DNA of 64,000 bases from Reticulitermes speratus (GCA_021186555.1 JAJKFL010000427.1:22741238-22805237); one strand, 5' to 3'. Numbered from the stretch's first letter, positions 21,480-32,314 are shown. The notes: generated by a model not told the origin, from the letters alone. Numbers and translations are program-made.

Positions 21480-22419
21480 CCCAAAAGAAGACCACCAACT
21501 GAACAACGGTCCTGCTTTGTGTATGGGACATTCCGACGGCGACCACAATGAGTACGATTTTCATGACTTGCCTCCGTCTTTCTAGGCAAGTTGCTGGCTA
21601 GTACTTCAAATAGGCCACAACCACCTCCTTCCACATCCCACCCAATACTATCACCCCATCATTCGACGATTCGACGCTAATTAACCTATAATTTACAATC
21701 CAAACTTGTGAAAGCATAAGGCGATAAATAAACCTACACCCAGGGCAAGGACGTATCCAGGGGGGGGGGGGGGGCTGCCGGGCTGCAGCCCCCCAAAACC
21801 GAAATTTAAAAAACACAGATTTTGTAGACACGGTGTCAAACGTTTTACGTGATTTACCCTTGAGCCGAAATCAGCCACTGAAATCAGCTGATGACTAGCA
21901 TATTGGAATTTTGAAAAATAAGTTAATAAAATTAAAAAAGATTGGGACACCGTGATTGAGTCATGGAATATGTAGTTAAATTTGTATGTATACAAATGCA
22001 GCTGCAGTGTTATGTTTCAGTTACACTTATGACGACATGGTTTTTATAGCATAATTTTTTAAATCAAACAAATTATACATGCCCTCAGGCTCAGCCCCCC
22101 TCCCCTCCCCCCTCAATGAAAAATTCTGAGTGCGCACCTGACCCAGAGAATCAAACCCGAGACTTTGGAGTGGACTGTCTGTAAGGAAGGTTCTTGTTAT
22201 GACAGAGTCTGAAATTCTCAGACTTTCAGGGCCAGATAACCGAGTTTTCCAAATTCGGTGGATAGTTCTGTGATAAACGTTTCATGTTTTCTACCCACAA
22301 TCAAGTCAAGAACTCCCGTTTTTCTCCGATACTGCGCTCCGTGTTCGTTGCTCGGCGTTTCAAGACTAGGCACTGCAGTTGTGCACATATTTTCCAAAAA
22401 TTCAGGAGCCGCCTCGAAA
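21480..22419. other. Anonymous DNA with G-run and C-rich blocks
   Basis: A G15 run near 21760 and a C-rich block near 22085-22115 may be ends of an old DNA transposon, but I could not match TSDs. No gene. Confidence 0.35.
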
Positions 22420-22545
22420 TTCTAGACGCCAGAAGGGCGGAGAGAAGCATGAGCTACACTAGGAACCCACAAATATTAAGCGCCACCGGAGAAAATTTAG
22501 TCGCCCGGGTGATCTGGCGCCCTGGATTTGGCCACCACTGGTGTA
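22420..22545 (-). repeat. Dispersed repeat R3, copy 1
   Basis: Its reverse complement contains CCCGGGCGACTAAATTTT, TTAATATTTGTGGGT and CTTCTGGCGTCTAGAATTT, shared with 37840-38300 (plus) and 24775-24855 (plus). No family known to me. Confidence 0.7.
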
Positions 22546-22839
22546 GTGACCTCATCTTCAAGGGTCAATGGTCCATTCAGAAATTCTTCCGACCCTTGAA
22601 AGATAAGGTCAATGCTTACACCACTCCACACAACAGCACGCGAAACAACACGCTTATAATCAACAACAAATACAATACCACAATTCTGTGCATCAAGTGA
22701 CCAACGCTGCTATTTTAAATCTTGACTTTAACTTATATGATAAAATTATAAGTTTTAAAGTTTTACAAATTTTACAAACTCAAAATGTTTTTAAAACTTA
22801 TTACTGAGACAAGTGTGCTCTTCGGGCCCTTTTAACATG

Positions 22840-23015
22840 CGATGTGAAGTGTAGTAGCTTGTTACCCCCCTGAAGATGGTCTACGGACCGAAACACGTGT
22901 AAGGGAATACATCGATACTAATAAAACTATAAAAGTAGTTTATGTGTGTGCATTTTTTGGTAAACTGAATAGTGAGAAAAAATGCAAGGTGAAAGCAATA
23001 TAAAATTTATAAGGT
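22840..23015 (+). mobile_element. Penelope-like terminal fragment with hammerhead-like motif
   Basis: At 22865-22905: ccccc, CTGAAGA, stem II ggtc/gacc, GAAAC, the palindromic stem III ACACGTGT, then aaggg. Stem I has a mismatch next to the core. The 3' end (AATGCAAGGTGAAAGCAATA) resembles other copies (18979, 11758). Confidence 0.5.
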
Positions 23016-23079
23016 CAATGCATGTTCTAGAGACGATGGGCAAATAACACCCAGAGACGAAGTCGTTAACCGCACCACT

Positions 23080-23611
23080 TTGAAAGCCCGAAAACTCGCC
23101 TCTGTCTTTTCACTAAATGTTACATCTCCCCCGTGGGAAAGTGAGCCGAAGAGCAAAACGAACGCAATAATATGGTGTAAAGAAGAAATCCAAGTTCATA
23201 TGTTGACAGAAGGCGGTCATACTGAAATTTCATTCCTACAAAACGCAATTTTAATGCAACAACGACACATCTCCGTTTACAATCTTCCCATGAAGCCTAA
23301 TAAAATATTACCAACCTCACACGGACCAAACCTCTGAAGGAACGTAGGTATTCAGTTGTTGACATAAGGTGGAGTCACAGCTCCATGTAACAATGGCATA
23401 AATCCGTTCCCCGTCTTCAAACTGTATTCCGTGACCAACTTCACACACATGGGGAAACTGGAAGAAATTATTAATTAAGAACGACAAAATTTAGTGGAGT
23501 GATGCCCAAAAGCACAAGTTAGCGGATAATGTCTATACCCCCTCGGCTACAGCCTGATATCACAACAGAAGAGAGCGCTTTTATGGCGATTTAAATGTCG
23601 CCCGTAACAAT
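23080..23611. other. Anonymous DNA
   Basis: An 85-codon plus frame (23080-23337) is open but unrecognised. No repeat family member was identified. Confidence 0.35.
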
Positions 23612-23747
23612 ACAACGTACATAGGGTCTTTACGTAAAGTGCCAGACGTTTTGCTCGATTTTAACCAAATTTGGGTTTTCTCGAAATATTTTCATAAAAG
23701 TCCCCAAAATCAAATTTCGTGAAAATACGTCCAGTGGTAGCCGCGCT
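23612..23747 (+). repeat. Repeat F, left part, interrupted
   Basis: Matches the family through AATACGTCCAGTGGTAGCCG and is split by SINE-D at 23748; the rest continues at 24151. Its last 11 bp (gtagccgcgct) are the duplicated target. Confidence 0.88.
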
Positions 23748-24150
23748 GTCGTCCTCGGTGGACTAGTGGTTAGCGTGCTCGCCACTGGACCCAAGGTCCG
23801 CGGGTTCAATCCCGGCCGAGGGCGATGATTTTTAAGGGTGATAAAAATCCGTAGCACAACTTCCTTCGGAGGGGAAGTAAAGCCGTCGGTCCCATGTCGT
23901 AGATTTACGGCATGTAAAAGAACCTTACGGGCATGAATAGAAATGTTTCGTAAGCAAAATTCAGCGGCCATTTCTCACCCAAGTCTCCTAACTGACTGCT
24001 AGATGGCTCTGGCAGTCATATCAGGATGAGTAGAATCTGTGCAGTCAGTGGACTGGTCACTCACTACAGAATGCACACTTCCAGACCAACAAACCTCGGA
24101 AATGAGGAGGCCCAAGCCCATATAAGGCTGTCGAGCCATAGAAGAAGAAC
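23748..24150 (+). mobile_element. SINE-D copy 1 with 11-bp TSD
   Basis: tRNA-like head (GACTAGTGGTTAGCGTGCTC; B-box GGGTTCAATCCCGG), body (AATCCGTAGCACAACTTCC, CTGCTAGATGGCTCTGGCAG) and a 3' tail AACCTCGGAAATGAGGAGGC ... GGCTGTCGAGCCATAG. The target duplication gtagccgcgct is at 23737-23747 and 24151-24161. The tail is closer to SINE-A than to the other SINE-D copy at 32315. It also holds an extra segment of about 55 bp near 23925-23980 not seen in that copy. Confidence 0.93.
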
Positions 24151-24252
24151 GTAGCCGCGCTTATACATGCAGACGGACGTACAGACAGACGGAGGGGCTT
24201 CACGAAGACGATATGCGCTTTTCTCGAATATGCGAACGCGCCTAAAAATGTG
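24151..24252 (+). repeat. Repeat F, right part
   Basis: Continues Repeat F after the SINE: GTAGCCGCGCT, a GACGGACG-rich block, CGCTTTTCTCGAATATGCG and AACGCGCCTAAAAATG. Confidence 0.85.
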
Positions 24253-24774
24253 CGCATAAACCGTTTAAAAAACACTCTACTGAGGTCCATTTGACTGAAG
24301 TAGTCTTAGCACACACGGGCAGTGACGACGACACCGATTATAAACATGGCAACATTGATACAAATAAAACAGCCAGAAGAGCCATGAAAAAGAAATATCT
24401 ACACAGCAGGAAAGACACTACATACACAGCACTGTGTGGTTCGAGACAACACACACATTGTAACGGGCACAGATAATCATAAGCCAGTCACGGATGTAAT
24501 ACGTGTATCAGCATTACACCAACAGATAGCAGCACTACATACAGCCTACATACTCCCTGTGGCGTGATGACCTCACACCCCAAGGTCACTGATAGCTCCC
24601 ATAGAAACCCGTACAAATTATCATTACGTAAGTACCACTATCTTATACCCATGTAACCAGACTTCTTCCAAGAGGTTTCCCTGATAAGATTTAGGATCAT
24701 TTCTTTCCTCCACCTTTACTGAACCATCGCATTATGTCCATCACCAAAGGGTGCACAAAACAAAATTTTGCACG
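24253..24774. other. Anonymous DNA
   Basis: No gene, repeat or RNA feature recognised. Confidence 0.4.
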
Positions 24775-24855
24775 GCATCGCCTAATATTTGTGCGTCCTC
24801 ACTATGTAACATGTTGAATATCACCCTTCTGGCGCCTAGAATTGAAGGTGGTTCT
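24775..24855 (+). repeat. Dispersed repeat R3 fragment
   Basis: GCATCGCCTAATATTTGTG and CTTCTGGCGCCTAGAATT match R3 at 37890-38275. Confidence 0.6.
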
Positions 24856-24924
24856 TGTATTCATGGAATATGTTTGCACCCCATCGTGAAGAGTGTGGTT
24901 CGTTCTATGTCATCGTTGAAAACA

Positions 24925-25215
24925 TCCGCGCATGGGGGGGGGGGGGCGTCTTGCGATGGTCCTATCTAAGCACCATGCCACGTGGTCATATGGGGGCGCG
25001 GAGATACAGCTCCATGCATTCTGTTGGCACTAGAAAATGGCGAGTGGTCGGTCAGCTTCAAACCCCGCGAAAAGAATCCCCGGTACACAATGAACAGGAG
25101 AGAGGGTGGGGCGAGCAGCCGTTATGGACTTTTTGAAGGGGAGAAAAATCCCTTGCCTCTGCCGGAAACGGAAGTCCCAAATTCTTGGTCATTCAGCCGA
25201 GTCACTTTTCGATAA
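24925..25215 (-). mobile_element. Diverged SINE-C copy
   Basis: On the plus strand it shows the tail GCGGAGATACAGCTCCATGC, GGCACTAGAAAATGG, GTCGGTCAG, then CCCCGGTACACAATGAACAG and GGGGAGAAAAATCCC, in the order of a reversed SINE-C. The B-box is decayed. Confidence 0.55.
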
Positions 25216-25383
25216 TTCGAGACAAACCTCGGTCCCGTTCACCTCGAACTATGGACATTCTACTGTACAGGAAAGTTTCTGTTTAATACACACACACAAT
25301 ATGGACTTTGACACTTGTGCCTGCAGCTCATTATAAACATTTACATATTACCTTATGTTCTTTCCTGCTATCAACGTCAATAT

Positions 25384-25645
25384 AAGCCGATCGCAGTGGC
25401 CGCGCGGTGTAAGGCGTGGGTCTGCGGCCGCTCGCTTGCTGGATTGCGGATTCCAATCCCGCCGGCGGCATGAATATCTGTCTCTTGTGAGTGTTGTGTG
25501 TTGTCAGGTAGAGGTCTCTGCGACGAGCTGATCACTCATCCAGTGGAGTCCTACCGAATGTTGTGTGTCTGAATGTGATCGTGAAGCCTCGATAATGAGG
25601 CCTAGGCCCACTTGAGGCTGTCGAGCCATTGGGGGGGAAAAAAAA
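25384..25645 (+). mobile_element. SINE-A full copy with 8-bp TSD
   Basis: Head GCGCGGTGTAAGGCGTGG, B-box GATTCCAATCCCGCC (mutated), body intact, tail G7A8. gtcaatat lies at 25376-25383 and 25646-25653. Confidence 0.92.
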
Positions 25646-25728
25646 GTCAATATCGCACCACCGAAACTCCGAACTTGAAGAAACACAGACAGTCCCTCTA
25701 CAAAACACGCACGCCTCCAACACACAGG

Positions 25729-25905
25729 ACTGTGCGATAGCTCAAGCGGTTTGTCGCAGGTTTCTTAACAGAGAGGAACGGGTTCGATTACAGGTCAGTC
25801 TATGTGACTTTTTGGTAGACAAAGTGACACTGTGTCACGTTTATCTGCGAGTACTTTGGTTTTCCTCCATGAATGTCATTCCATACTCATTCACCCATCC
25901 TCAAC
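25729..25905 (+). mobile_element. SINE-B copy
   Basis: ATAGCTCAAGCGGTTTGTCG as A-box, GGGTTCGATTACAGG as B-box, GTAGACAAAGTGACACTG and GAGTACTTTGGTTTTCC body. 3' truncated. Confidence 0.78.
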
Positions 25906-26359
25906 GCTATTGTAGTGTAGATATTACTTTATTCTGGGTGGTTTTTCTTCTAAAGATGCAAGGTCTAGCCACTGCTGACTTAGTGCATGGCAACAGGGAA
26001 ATGAGTTTGTATCTTGTTGCTGACCGGAAGTTTGTACAGCCGAAGGAGGGGTCAATTCTGTAGATTTGAGATCATTCTGATTGTAGCCGCTGTGGGTGAT
26101 GCTTGGTTAGAGAGATCGGCGGAGACCTGACAGATTATGAGATGTTCAACATTTTAATCTTGATTTTACTTACCCCAGGTAAGCGTTGTTACACAAATTG
26201 ATCACCAAAAGTGAACAAATGTAGGACTTTGGAGATTTGTGTATTGTGTGTGTGTGTGTGTGTTAGAAATTTCTGATGGGGGGAAGGTTAGAACAGGCAG
26301 TCATTTCCCGTGCCCGCCCTAAAGTCGGCAGTGACTAGCTAGACCTTCTTTTAGTAGTA

Positions 26360-26395
26360 CAGTGGACCCTCGAACTTCGAACTCGAACCTCGTCC
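26360..26395 (+). mobile_element. Isolated pogo/Tigger-like terminus
   Basis: TA then CAGTGGACCCTCGAACTTCG, identical to the left end of the element at 26583, but without a right end. Either a truncated copy or a one-ended product 223 bp upstream of the complete element. Confidence 0.7.
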
Positions 26396-26582
26396 TTTTT
26401 AAACTTAAATATCCTCCTCAGCACCTCCTTCTCCAACACCCATGTTCCTCCCTGAATGTGAGAGACCAATCACAAATCTAAAACACAGAACGGTTAATTC
26501 ATATGGCTTTATCATAATACATAGTCTCGAGGCTGACGTCAATTTATGATCTCACATGTGAATTCCTCTCGCAAAATATATA

Positions 26583-27055
26583 CAGTGGACCCTCGAACTT
26601 CGAACGGTTTGATGTTCTAACAACTTGAAACTCGAACAAAAAATTCGAGGAAAATCCGATTTTGAAACTCGAACACAAACTCGAAAGTCGAACAAAGAAT
26701 CACGTGGTCGCATTCTCTCTCTGCTTGGTCCAGATGAAAGAAGGGTAATTCACCTTCCAGTGAACAGTAATATCCCTCCTACTATTATTATTGATTGATT
26801 ATTATACAATATTTTTATGTATGTACTATTATAAATAAAAATTTTCAATTATTGAATTAAATATACTTGTTTTATCATTATGATCTTTAGAAATGGGCAC
26901 TTAAAATGTTTTATATTGGGTAAATTTTGGGGGTCTGGAAAGGATTAATTCAATTTACATTATTTCTTATGGGGAAATTTAACTCGAAAGTCGAACAACT
27001 TGAAAGTCGAACCGTCTCCTGGAACGGATTGTGTTCGAAGTTCGAGGTTCCACTG
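26583..27055. mobile_element. pogo/Tigger-like MITE (473 bp)
   Basis: TIRs CAGTGGACCCTCGAACTTCG (left) and CAGTGGAACCTCGAACTTCG (right, reverse complement), TA on both sides. Sub-terminal AACTCGAAAGTCGAAC repeats occur near both ends. No transposase remains. Confidence 0.9.
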
Positions 27056-27059
27056 TAAT

Positions 27060-27631
27060 CACATTCATCTTTACTATTGAATTACTTGTCTGTAGTATAG
27101 AATAAAGCATTGTAGTGTTTAACATTCGTACTGTGTGTACACGCCAGGCAGGGCGACGGTCAGAACACTCGAATCAGCAAGTTCCTAGTGTCCAGAGACC
27201 ATAGTCGTCATTAACCAGCGCTCTAAATAAATGCGCGGAAAAAACCAGAGCAGTCATCCTCATATACGGCTCGGGGCCCTTCTCCTAACCCCCCCCCCCA
27301 GAGGAGCACGCGCTACATAACCACTAGCGCAGCCAGGGTGGAAAACCAGTAAAATGACGGCAGGGGTAGCGGGCCGAAAACTCGTACCCGAAACCCCCGC
27401 CGTTACACTATATAATGTCTGCAACTGGCAGCGTTGTTTACTAACACATACAACATGGTTGACATGTGAAGCACTGTTTGTCTCCGGCGACACAGATCAG
27501 CACTTTCGAGATATTAGGCACCTATCCCATATTCCGGTCTGTTCTCCTATCACTAAACAAACTACCACGCCTTCTCATAGTGAAATTGCCTCACTGCTGC
27601 CCTTTCTTCATCTATACTAGATCGAAATAGT
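27060..27631. other. Anonymous DNA, locally GC-rich
   Basis: A C-rich run at 27291-27300 and a GC-rich patch to about 27410. I checked this patch for later bib exons on the minus strand and found none. Confidence 0.35.
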
Positions 27632-28162
27632 TTCCTCGTGGCTGTGTCCAACAAGACAGGCAATGTACGTAGAAACGTAACAATGAAGCGCGTTCGCGTA
27701 ACCGTTGTGGCCGGGAAAAGCAATAAGTATTACGTATTCTATGTGTTTGTAGCCTTAGTTATCCAGCATGCAAAGCGCAGGCGCCGTATTTTATTGCCAT
27801 CTGTGGCCTGTCTGGCTCTACCATATTTTTTCCACATCTCATAAACGGCAAGATTTCCGAAAAAAAAAAGTTATTGAACATAAAATGTGTGTTTTGATTT
27901 TCTCTAAAACATTTGTCTCACATATTTCTCATTTTAAGAAGAACTGAGCGAGGTATTATCATAAATGTACATGGATCTTCATGTAAAGTACCCGTTATTC
28001 TTGTCAGATTTTAATCAAACTTTAATTTTCTCGACAGATTTTCGAAAAATACTACAATATCAAATTTAATTAAAATCCGTCCAGTAGCAGCTGAGTTGTT
28101 CTATGCCGTTAGACAATGACGAAACCAATAGTCGCTTTTCGCAATTTTGCGAACGCGCCAGA
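27632..28162 (+). repeat. Repeat F, longest uninterrupted copy
   Basis: Aligns with 46485-47095 from about CGCGTTCGCGTAACCG to GCGAACGCGCC. The last 210 bp are shared with copies at 10875, 15730, 23612/24151 and 46870. In the 46870 copy the 3' part can be read as MTKLIVAFRNFAN, a peptide I recall from many spurious insect gene models. No TIRs, poly-A or Pol III boxes seen; class unknown. Confidence 0.8.
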
Positions 28163-28239
28163 AAGGTTCATTCCATGTTTATTCTGAGAAGCAAATTAAC
28201 CTGTTAACATAAAGATTAAGTGCCAGAACAGGACAAATA

Positions 28240-28803
28240 CAGGGCATACACAAAAGAATGGTGCGGTTTCAAAAGTGAATAAAAAATTTATGTCTCACAT
28301 TACACGGGCACAACATACACCGTCAGCGGCGGCAACTGTCCAAGTTTCACATGCGCTACCAGCAGTTCGCTTCTCATGCTTACTGCGTGGCCGCGGGGCC
28401 AGTTTCGCTGGATCGGACGTGCTGCTGCAAATGGAGACAAGAACCTTCTCCCTTGGCCACCCCGTTCGCCAGATCTTACACCGTGCGATTTCTTTCCTTG
28501 GGGTTCGTTAAAGACAGCTTTTATGTACCACCACTGCCCACGTCCATCCATGAAATTCGTGATCCGATAACGCATGCACTGCAGGCCATTACAGCGGACA
28601 TGCTACACCGGGTCTGGGATGAGTTTGATTACCGTGTGGATGTGTGTCGTGTGACCCAGGGTGCACACATTGAAGGATTGTAATTACCAAATGAGAATCT
28701 TGGACAGTTGCCGCCGCTGAAGGTGTATGTTGTGTCCGTGTAAGGTGAGAAATACATGTTTCATTCACTTTTGATACCGCACCATTCTTTTGTGTATGCC
28801 CTG
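28240..28803 (+). mobile_element. Tc1/mariner-superfamily element, internally deleted (564 bp)
   Basis: The long terminal inverted repeats (about 105 bp) begin CAGGGCATACACAAAAGAAT on both strands and end inward at GCGGCGGCAACTGTCCAAG. TA flanks both ends (28238-28239 and 28804-28805). The interior encodes the C-terminal part of a DDE transposase. A 77-bp hairpin made from the same ends lies at 36037-36113. Confidence 0.93.
28385..28683 (+). pseudogene. Transposase C-terminal remnant (Tc1/mariner superfamily)
   Basis: Two overlapping frames carry the remnant. The first (to about 28495) has RWIGRAAANGD and the motif PPRSPDLTPCDFF, where SPDLTPCD holds the last catalytic Asp of IS630/Tc1/mariner-type transposases. 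The second has PPLPTSIHEIRDPITHA, then DEFDYRVDVCRVTQGAHIE and a stop at 28683. A frameshift separates them. The N-terminal DNA-binding domain and the first two catalytic residues are deleted, so the protein is dead. Confidence 0.85.
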
Positions 28804-28805
28804 TA

Positions 28806-29199
28806 TATGTGAACTGTTACAGTTCCAGACAACGAGAGTTCATTTACAAGTGGTTGAGCCACTTCTAGCATACCTGACATATTCTCAAGACAAACACCTT
28901 GTTAAGCATGTTACTGTCTGTGTGCTTAGCACGGCCACTCATGTATCAGACAGTGGCGGATGCTGCTACGTAATCACTCAATTCATACAGTTCAGGGCCC
29001 AGCCGGTGCCTCGCAATCTATGCAGATGCATGAGGAAAAGGCTGGTTTATTTCTGATTTTGAGTCCGATATATTTTGTATCTAATGCACGCCCTATGTAA
29101 ACTGTCAGTTCACGACTACGTGTATGTAAGGGCCCCAAATTTATTTTTGCACTGGGCCCAGAAACCTCTTAAACCGGTCCTGATTCATTCATTCTGTAG
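28806..29199. other. Anonymous DNA
   Basis: Nothing recognised. The 88-codon frame 28790-29056 starts within the transposon end and is not supported. Confidence 0.35.
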
Positions 29200-29905
29200 T
29201 CTGTCTTACGACAGGTCCGTAGCTTCTTCAAAGTGAGTTCTCCACAGAGTGCGATCTAGTGCATCCTCTTTCAATTTCCAGTGTCTTCTCTTTCCCTTAA
29301 GATCTTCCAGTAGCTGCTTACGTCTTCTTCCTCGTCTTCCCGTCATTTCTATCATTCCCTCTAACTTTCCTTCAATAACATGTTTCAGAAGGCAGTTTCT
29401 ACGCAAGATGTGACCAATCCAGTTAGCCTTTCTTCTTTTTATTGTATGTACGATATTCCTCTCCTCCTTCACTCTGTGTATCCTAATACTTCATTTCTCA
29501 CACGATCGGTCCAACTGATCTTCTCTATTCTTCTCCAACACCACATTTCAAAACTTTCCAGGTATTTGTGATCTACTTTCCAAAGTGTCCACGTTTCAGC
29601 ACAATACAAAGCTATTCTCCTTAAGGACATCCGGTAGCTGCTTACGTCTTCTTCCTCGTCTTCCCGTCATTTCTATCCTTCCTTCTAACTTTCCTTCAAT
29701 CACGTGTTTCAGAAGGCAGTTTCTACGCAAGATGTGACCAATCCAGTTAACTTTCTCCTTTTTATTGTATGTACGATATTCCTCTCCTCCTTGACTCTGT
29801 GTATCCTAATACTTCATTTCTCACACGATCGGTCCAACTGATCTTCTCCATCCTTCTTCAACACCACATTTTAAAACTTTCCAGGTATTTCTGATCTGGC
29901 CCTGA
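29200..29905 (-). pseudogene. LINE 3' fragment (RT C-terminal region), tandemly duplicated
   Basis: Minus frame 29206-29472 reads RKANWIGHILRRNCLLKHVI, then GRRGRRRKQLLEDLK, a peptide typical of the C-terminal end of reverse transcriptases in insect LINE copies (recalled, not searched). A second, more damaged copy of the same segment follows at about 29632-29903 with a 324-bp offset. Upstream RT motifs are absent. Confidence 0.75.
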
Positions 29906-29937
29906 TGCAGTGGTAGATTATGTTGTAAAAGGCAATC

Positions 29938-30216
29938 GTAAAGTTCGCCCTATAACCTATCATGAAGGAGCAGAGGGGGAGTACAGGAATAGCTCCACTC
30001 TTTCTTTAACCTCGGCGATAGATGGGGGTGGGTGGCTAAGACCACGCCCTGGCCGCTTTACCCGCTAGAAACAGACACGGGACCCATTGGATAGGTGGCT
30101 GGGTGGGCCCCAGGGACGGTCTGGACGGGTGCGGAAAATCTCGCCCCCACCGGGATTTGATCTCCGGACCGTCCAGCCCGTAGCGAGTCGCTATACCGAC
30201 TGAGCTATCGCGGCCC
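29938..30216 (-). mobile_element. SINE-C copy, nearly full
   Basis: Minus strand: ATAGCTCAGTCGGTATAGCG (A-box), GGAGATCAAATCCCGG (B-box, mutated), CGTCCAGACCGTCCCTGGGG, then a tail with AGAGTGGAGCTATTCC. An imperfect TSD surrounds it: agattatgttgtaaaa (29915-29930) against agatcatgtagtaaga (30219-30234), 13 of 16. Confidence 0.9.
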
Positions 30217-30234
30217 ACAGATCATGTAGTAAGA

Positions 30235-31626
30235 TGAGCAATTCGTATACTTTTAGTGGTGGGTTGCTGCATGATGATTTTTACAATATCGTTGTTGTCG
30301 ATTGCGTTATAAGATGATAATATTCATGTGGTGCAGTTGCAAATCGTGGTGCATGATGACGTAATTTACACCGTTCAGTAGCGGATTGTCATATAATTAT
30401 CGAATTCATATGGTTTCCTGGCGAAACACGACCGAATACTTTACAGTGGCTTATTGTTACACGATGATCGAATTCATACCACGCAATGGCAGAATGTGTT
30501 AAAAACGAAGGCTGAAGTCATATTGTTCAGTGGCGAATTATGTTAACTATTTTTGCAGATTAGGCACTCTGCCATCACTCGACTCACTATTAATGACAAA
30601 GGCCCAACGTCACCTTGTGCCAAACTTGCCCGCCTGTCCCCCTGCGAATGCAGACACTATAAACAAAGACGCACATGTTACTTCAAAATAGGTCCAGCAA
30701 TAAACAGACCTAATTTGATAGAATTCATCCCGTTGTGCTATAGAACATTCAATAACAAATCTTTAAAACCCGTCACTCAGCTACCGACTGACCAATACAA
30801 TTTTACATCACTGTATTAATTGTGAACTTGTGGGATCCCGAACAGTAAAATCAGAATGACGAATGCACCGAAATATGTAGCTACACTTATGAATAATCAC
30901 AGTTGTGTTGGACGAGCTGTTTAAAGACTTTCTGTTGAATAAACAGACTGCCTGTTGATAGCTAACAGCACATATGCATGACATTAAACCAACAACAAGT
31001 CATAAAAGAGACTTACATGCAATAAATCATTTGGTTTTTTTTCTCTCTCTCTCTCCCCTTGGAGAAGTAACAAACGCAAATCAGATTCGTCACGAATAAA
31101 ATGAGAAATCCAGGAAATGTTTCTTATTTTGGGGTTCAAACATCTTCTGTGTATGTGTATGTGTATCAGCGTAACGAAATCTTCAACAGAACACATTTCC
31201 TTTCAGTCACTCACAACACACGTGGTGACACAGGCCGGTCTTGCACACCAGCGCCACACGCCGTGCCCAGCTCGCATTACACCAACTTCAGTGCTCACGC
31301 TTGCAAATCTACTGCCGACCGACACCAAGACGTAACCAGAAGCACATCCGCTGCTCCACGCTCCTGCAATTCGTGACGTAGACCTTAATTGACTCCAGTT
31401 AAACTTCGCGCAAGATGAATTGAGTCTCGCATGTTGTTAACTAGTTGTTCCATATCCTTCCTCTGTGGCTACGGCAGTGGGTACACCGAGGACCTGTCTC
31501 AAATGACAGTCTACAACAGCCTGCTACCTAAAGTGTAAAGATTAAAACATACAATACGTCTAATTTTATGTGTCTTCTACTGCTCGGACATTTAACACTG
31601 GGAAGTTGGAATCCCACTCGCTGCAT
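30235..31626. other. Anonymous DNA
   Basis: Open frames at 30553-30819 (plus) and 31101-31376 (plus) are unrecognised. A CT microsatellite lies near 31042-31056. No gene called. Confidence 0.4.
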
Positions 31627-32140
31627 AGATATACGAGGCAGAGTCAAAAAGTAAAGCGACTTTATTATTTCACGTACAGTTATCTATGACAAATGCAAAG
31701 TGTGTCACTTCTCAACATAATCACACACTTTTCAACGCATATTTTGCAGTGGTTCACAAGCCTCCTGATCCCATCTGCGAAGAAACTTTTCGGTTGTGTT
31801 CGAAGCCACTTCTGCACCGCGTTACTTTTATCATCATTGGCAAATATTCATCCAGGTAAGGTTTCTTTATAGAGCTAGGTCCGGACTGTATGCGGGGTGG
31901 GGGGTGAAGGAGAAGTTCAAATTTAAGCTGCCTGATTGCTTCAACGGTAGCTGCCGCGGAATGCGGACGAACGTTATCGTGCAGCAAAAGAACCCTTTGG
32001 ACAGCAAACCTCTGCGCTTGTTGCGAAGCGCTAATATTCTCCCATAAACTTCAGATGTTTTAACGCCCTCTGACCACAAAAAAAAAAAGGGTAACAGCTC
32101 CCTGTTCTTGCAATTCGAAAGTGGCGCCGCCATTTCTACT
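31627..32140 (-). pseudogene. Mariner-like transposase remnant, 5' truncated
   Basis: Minus frames include LLHDNVRPHSAAATVEAIRQ, the conserved catalytic HDN block of mariner transposases. Displaced into another frame is HPAYSPDLAL, which corresponds to the YSPDLAP block with the last Asp. The 3' end carries ACGAGGCAGAGTCAAAAAG next to TA (about 31629), typical of a mariner terminus. At least two frameshifts; the opposite end of the element is missing. Confidence 0.85.
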
Positions 32141-32229
32141 GTAACTATGTTTTAATTGGCCGGTCCTGTAATTTTAATTTTGTTGTATTTATGCACATGT
32201 ACAACGACATTTTATATAAAAACGTATTC

Positions 32230-32314
32230 CTTCATATCAGTGTTCTCACTGAAGATGGCCCCTGCAGACCGAAACATGTGGGAGAAATTATTACACCACA
32301 ATAAATAGTTATTA
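32230..32314 (+). mobile_element. Penelope-like fragment, interrupted
   Basis: Has CTGAAGA, a G/C-rich stem, GAAACATGT, but the cleavage position is G, so this hammerhead-like motif would be inactive. SINE-D is inserted at 32315. Confidence 0.5.

Noticed and set aside
21747..22140. hAT MITE between the G15 run and the C-rich block
   Set aside because: The ends begin with CAG on both sides but TIRs do not match further and no 8-bp TSD could be found.
32240..32280. Active hammerhead in the 32.25-kb Penelope-like end
   Set aside because: The base at the cleavage position is G, and stem I does not abut the core; likely inactive.
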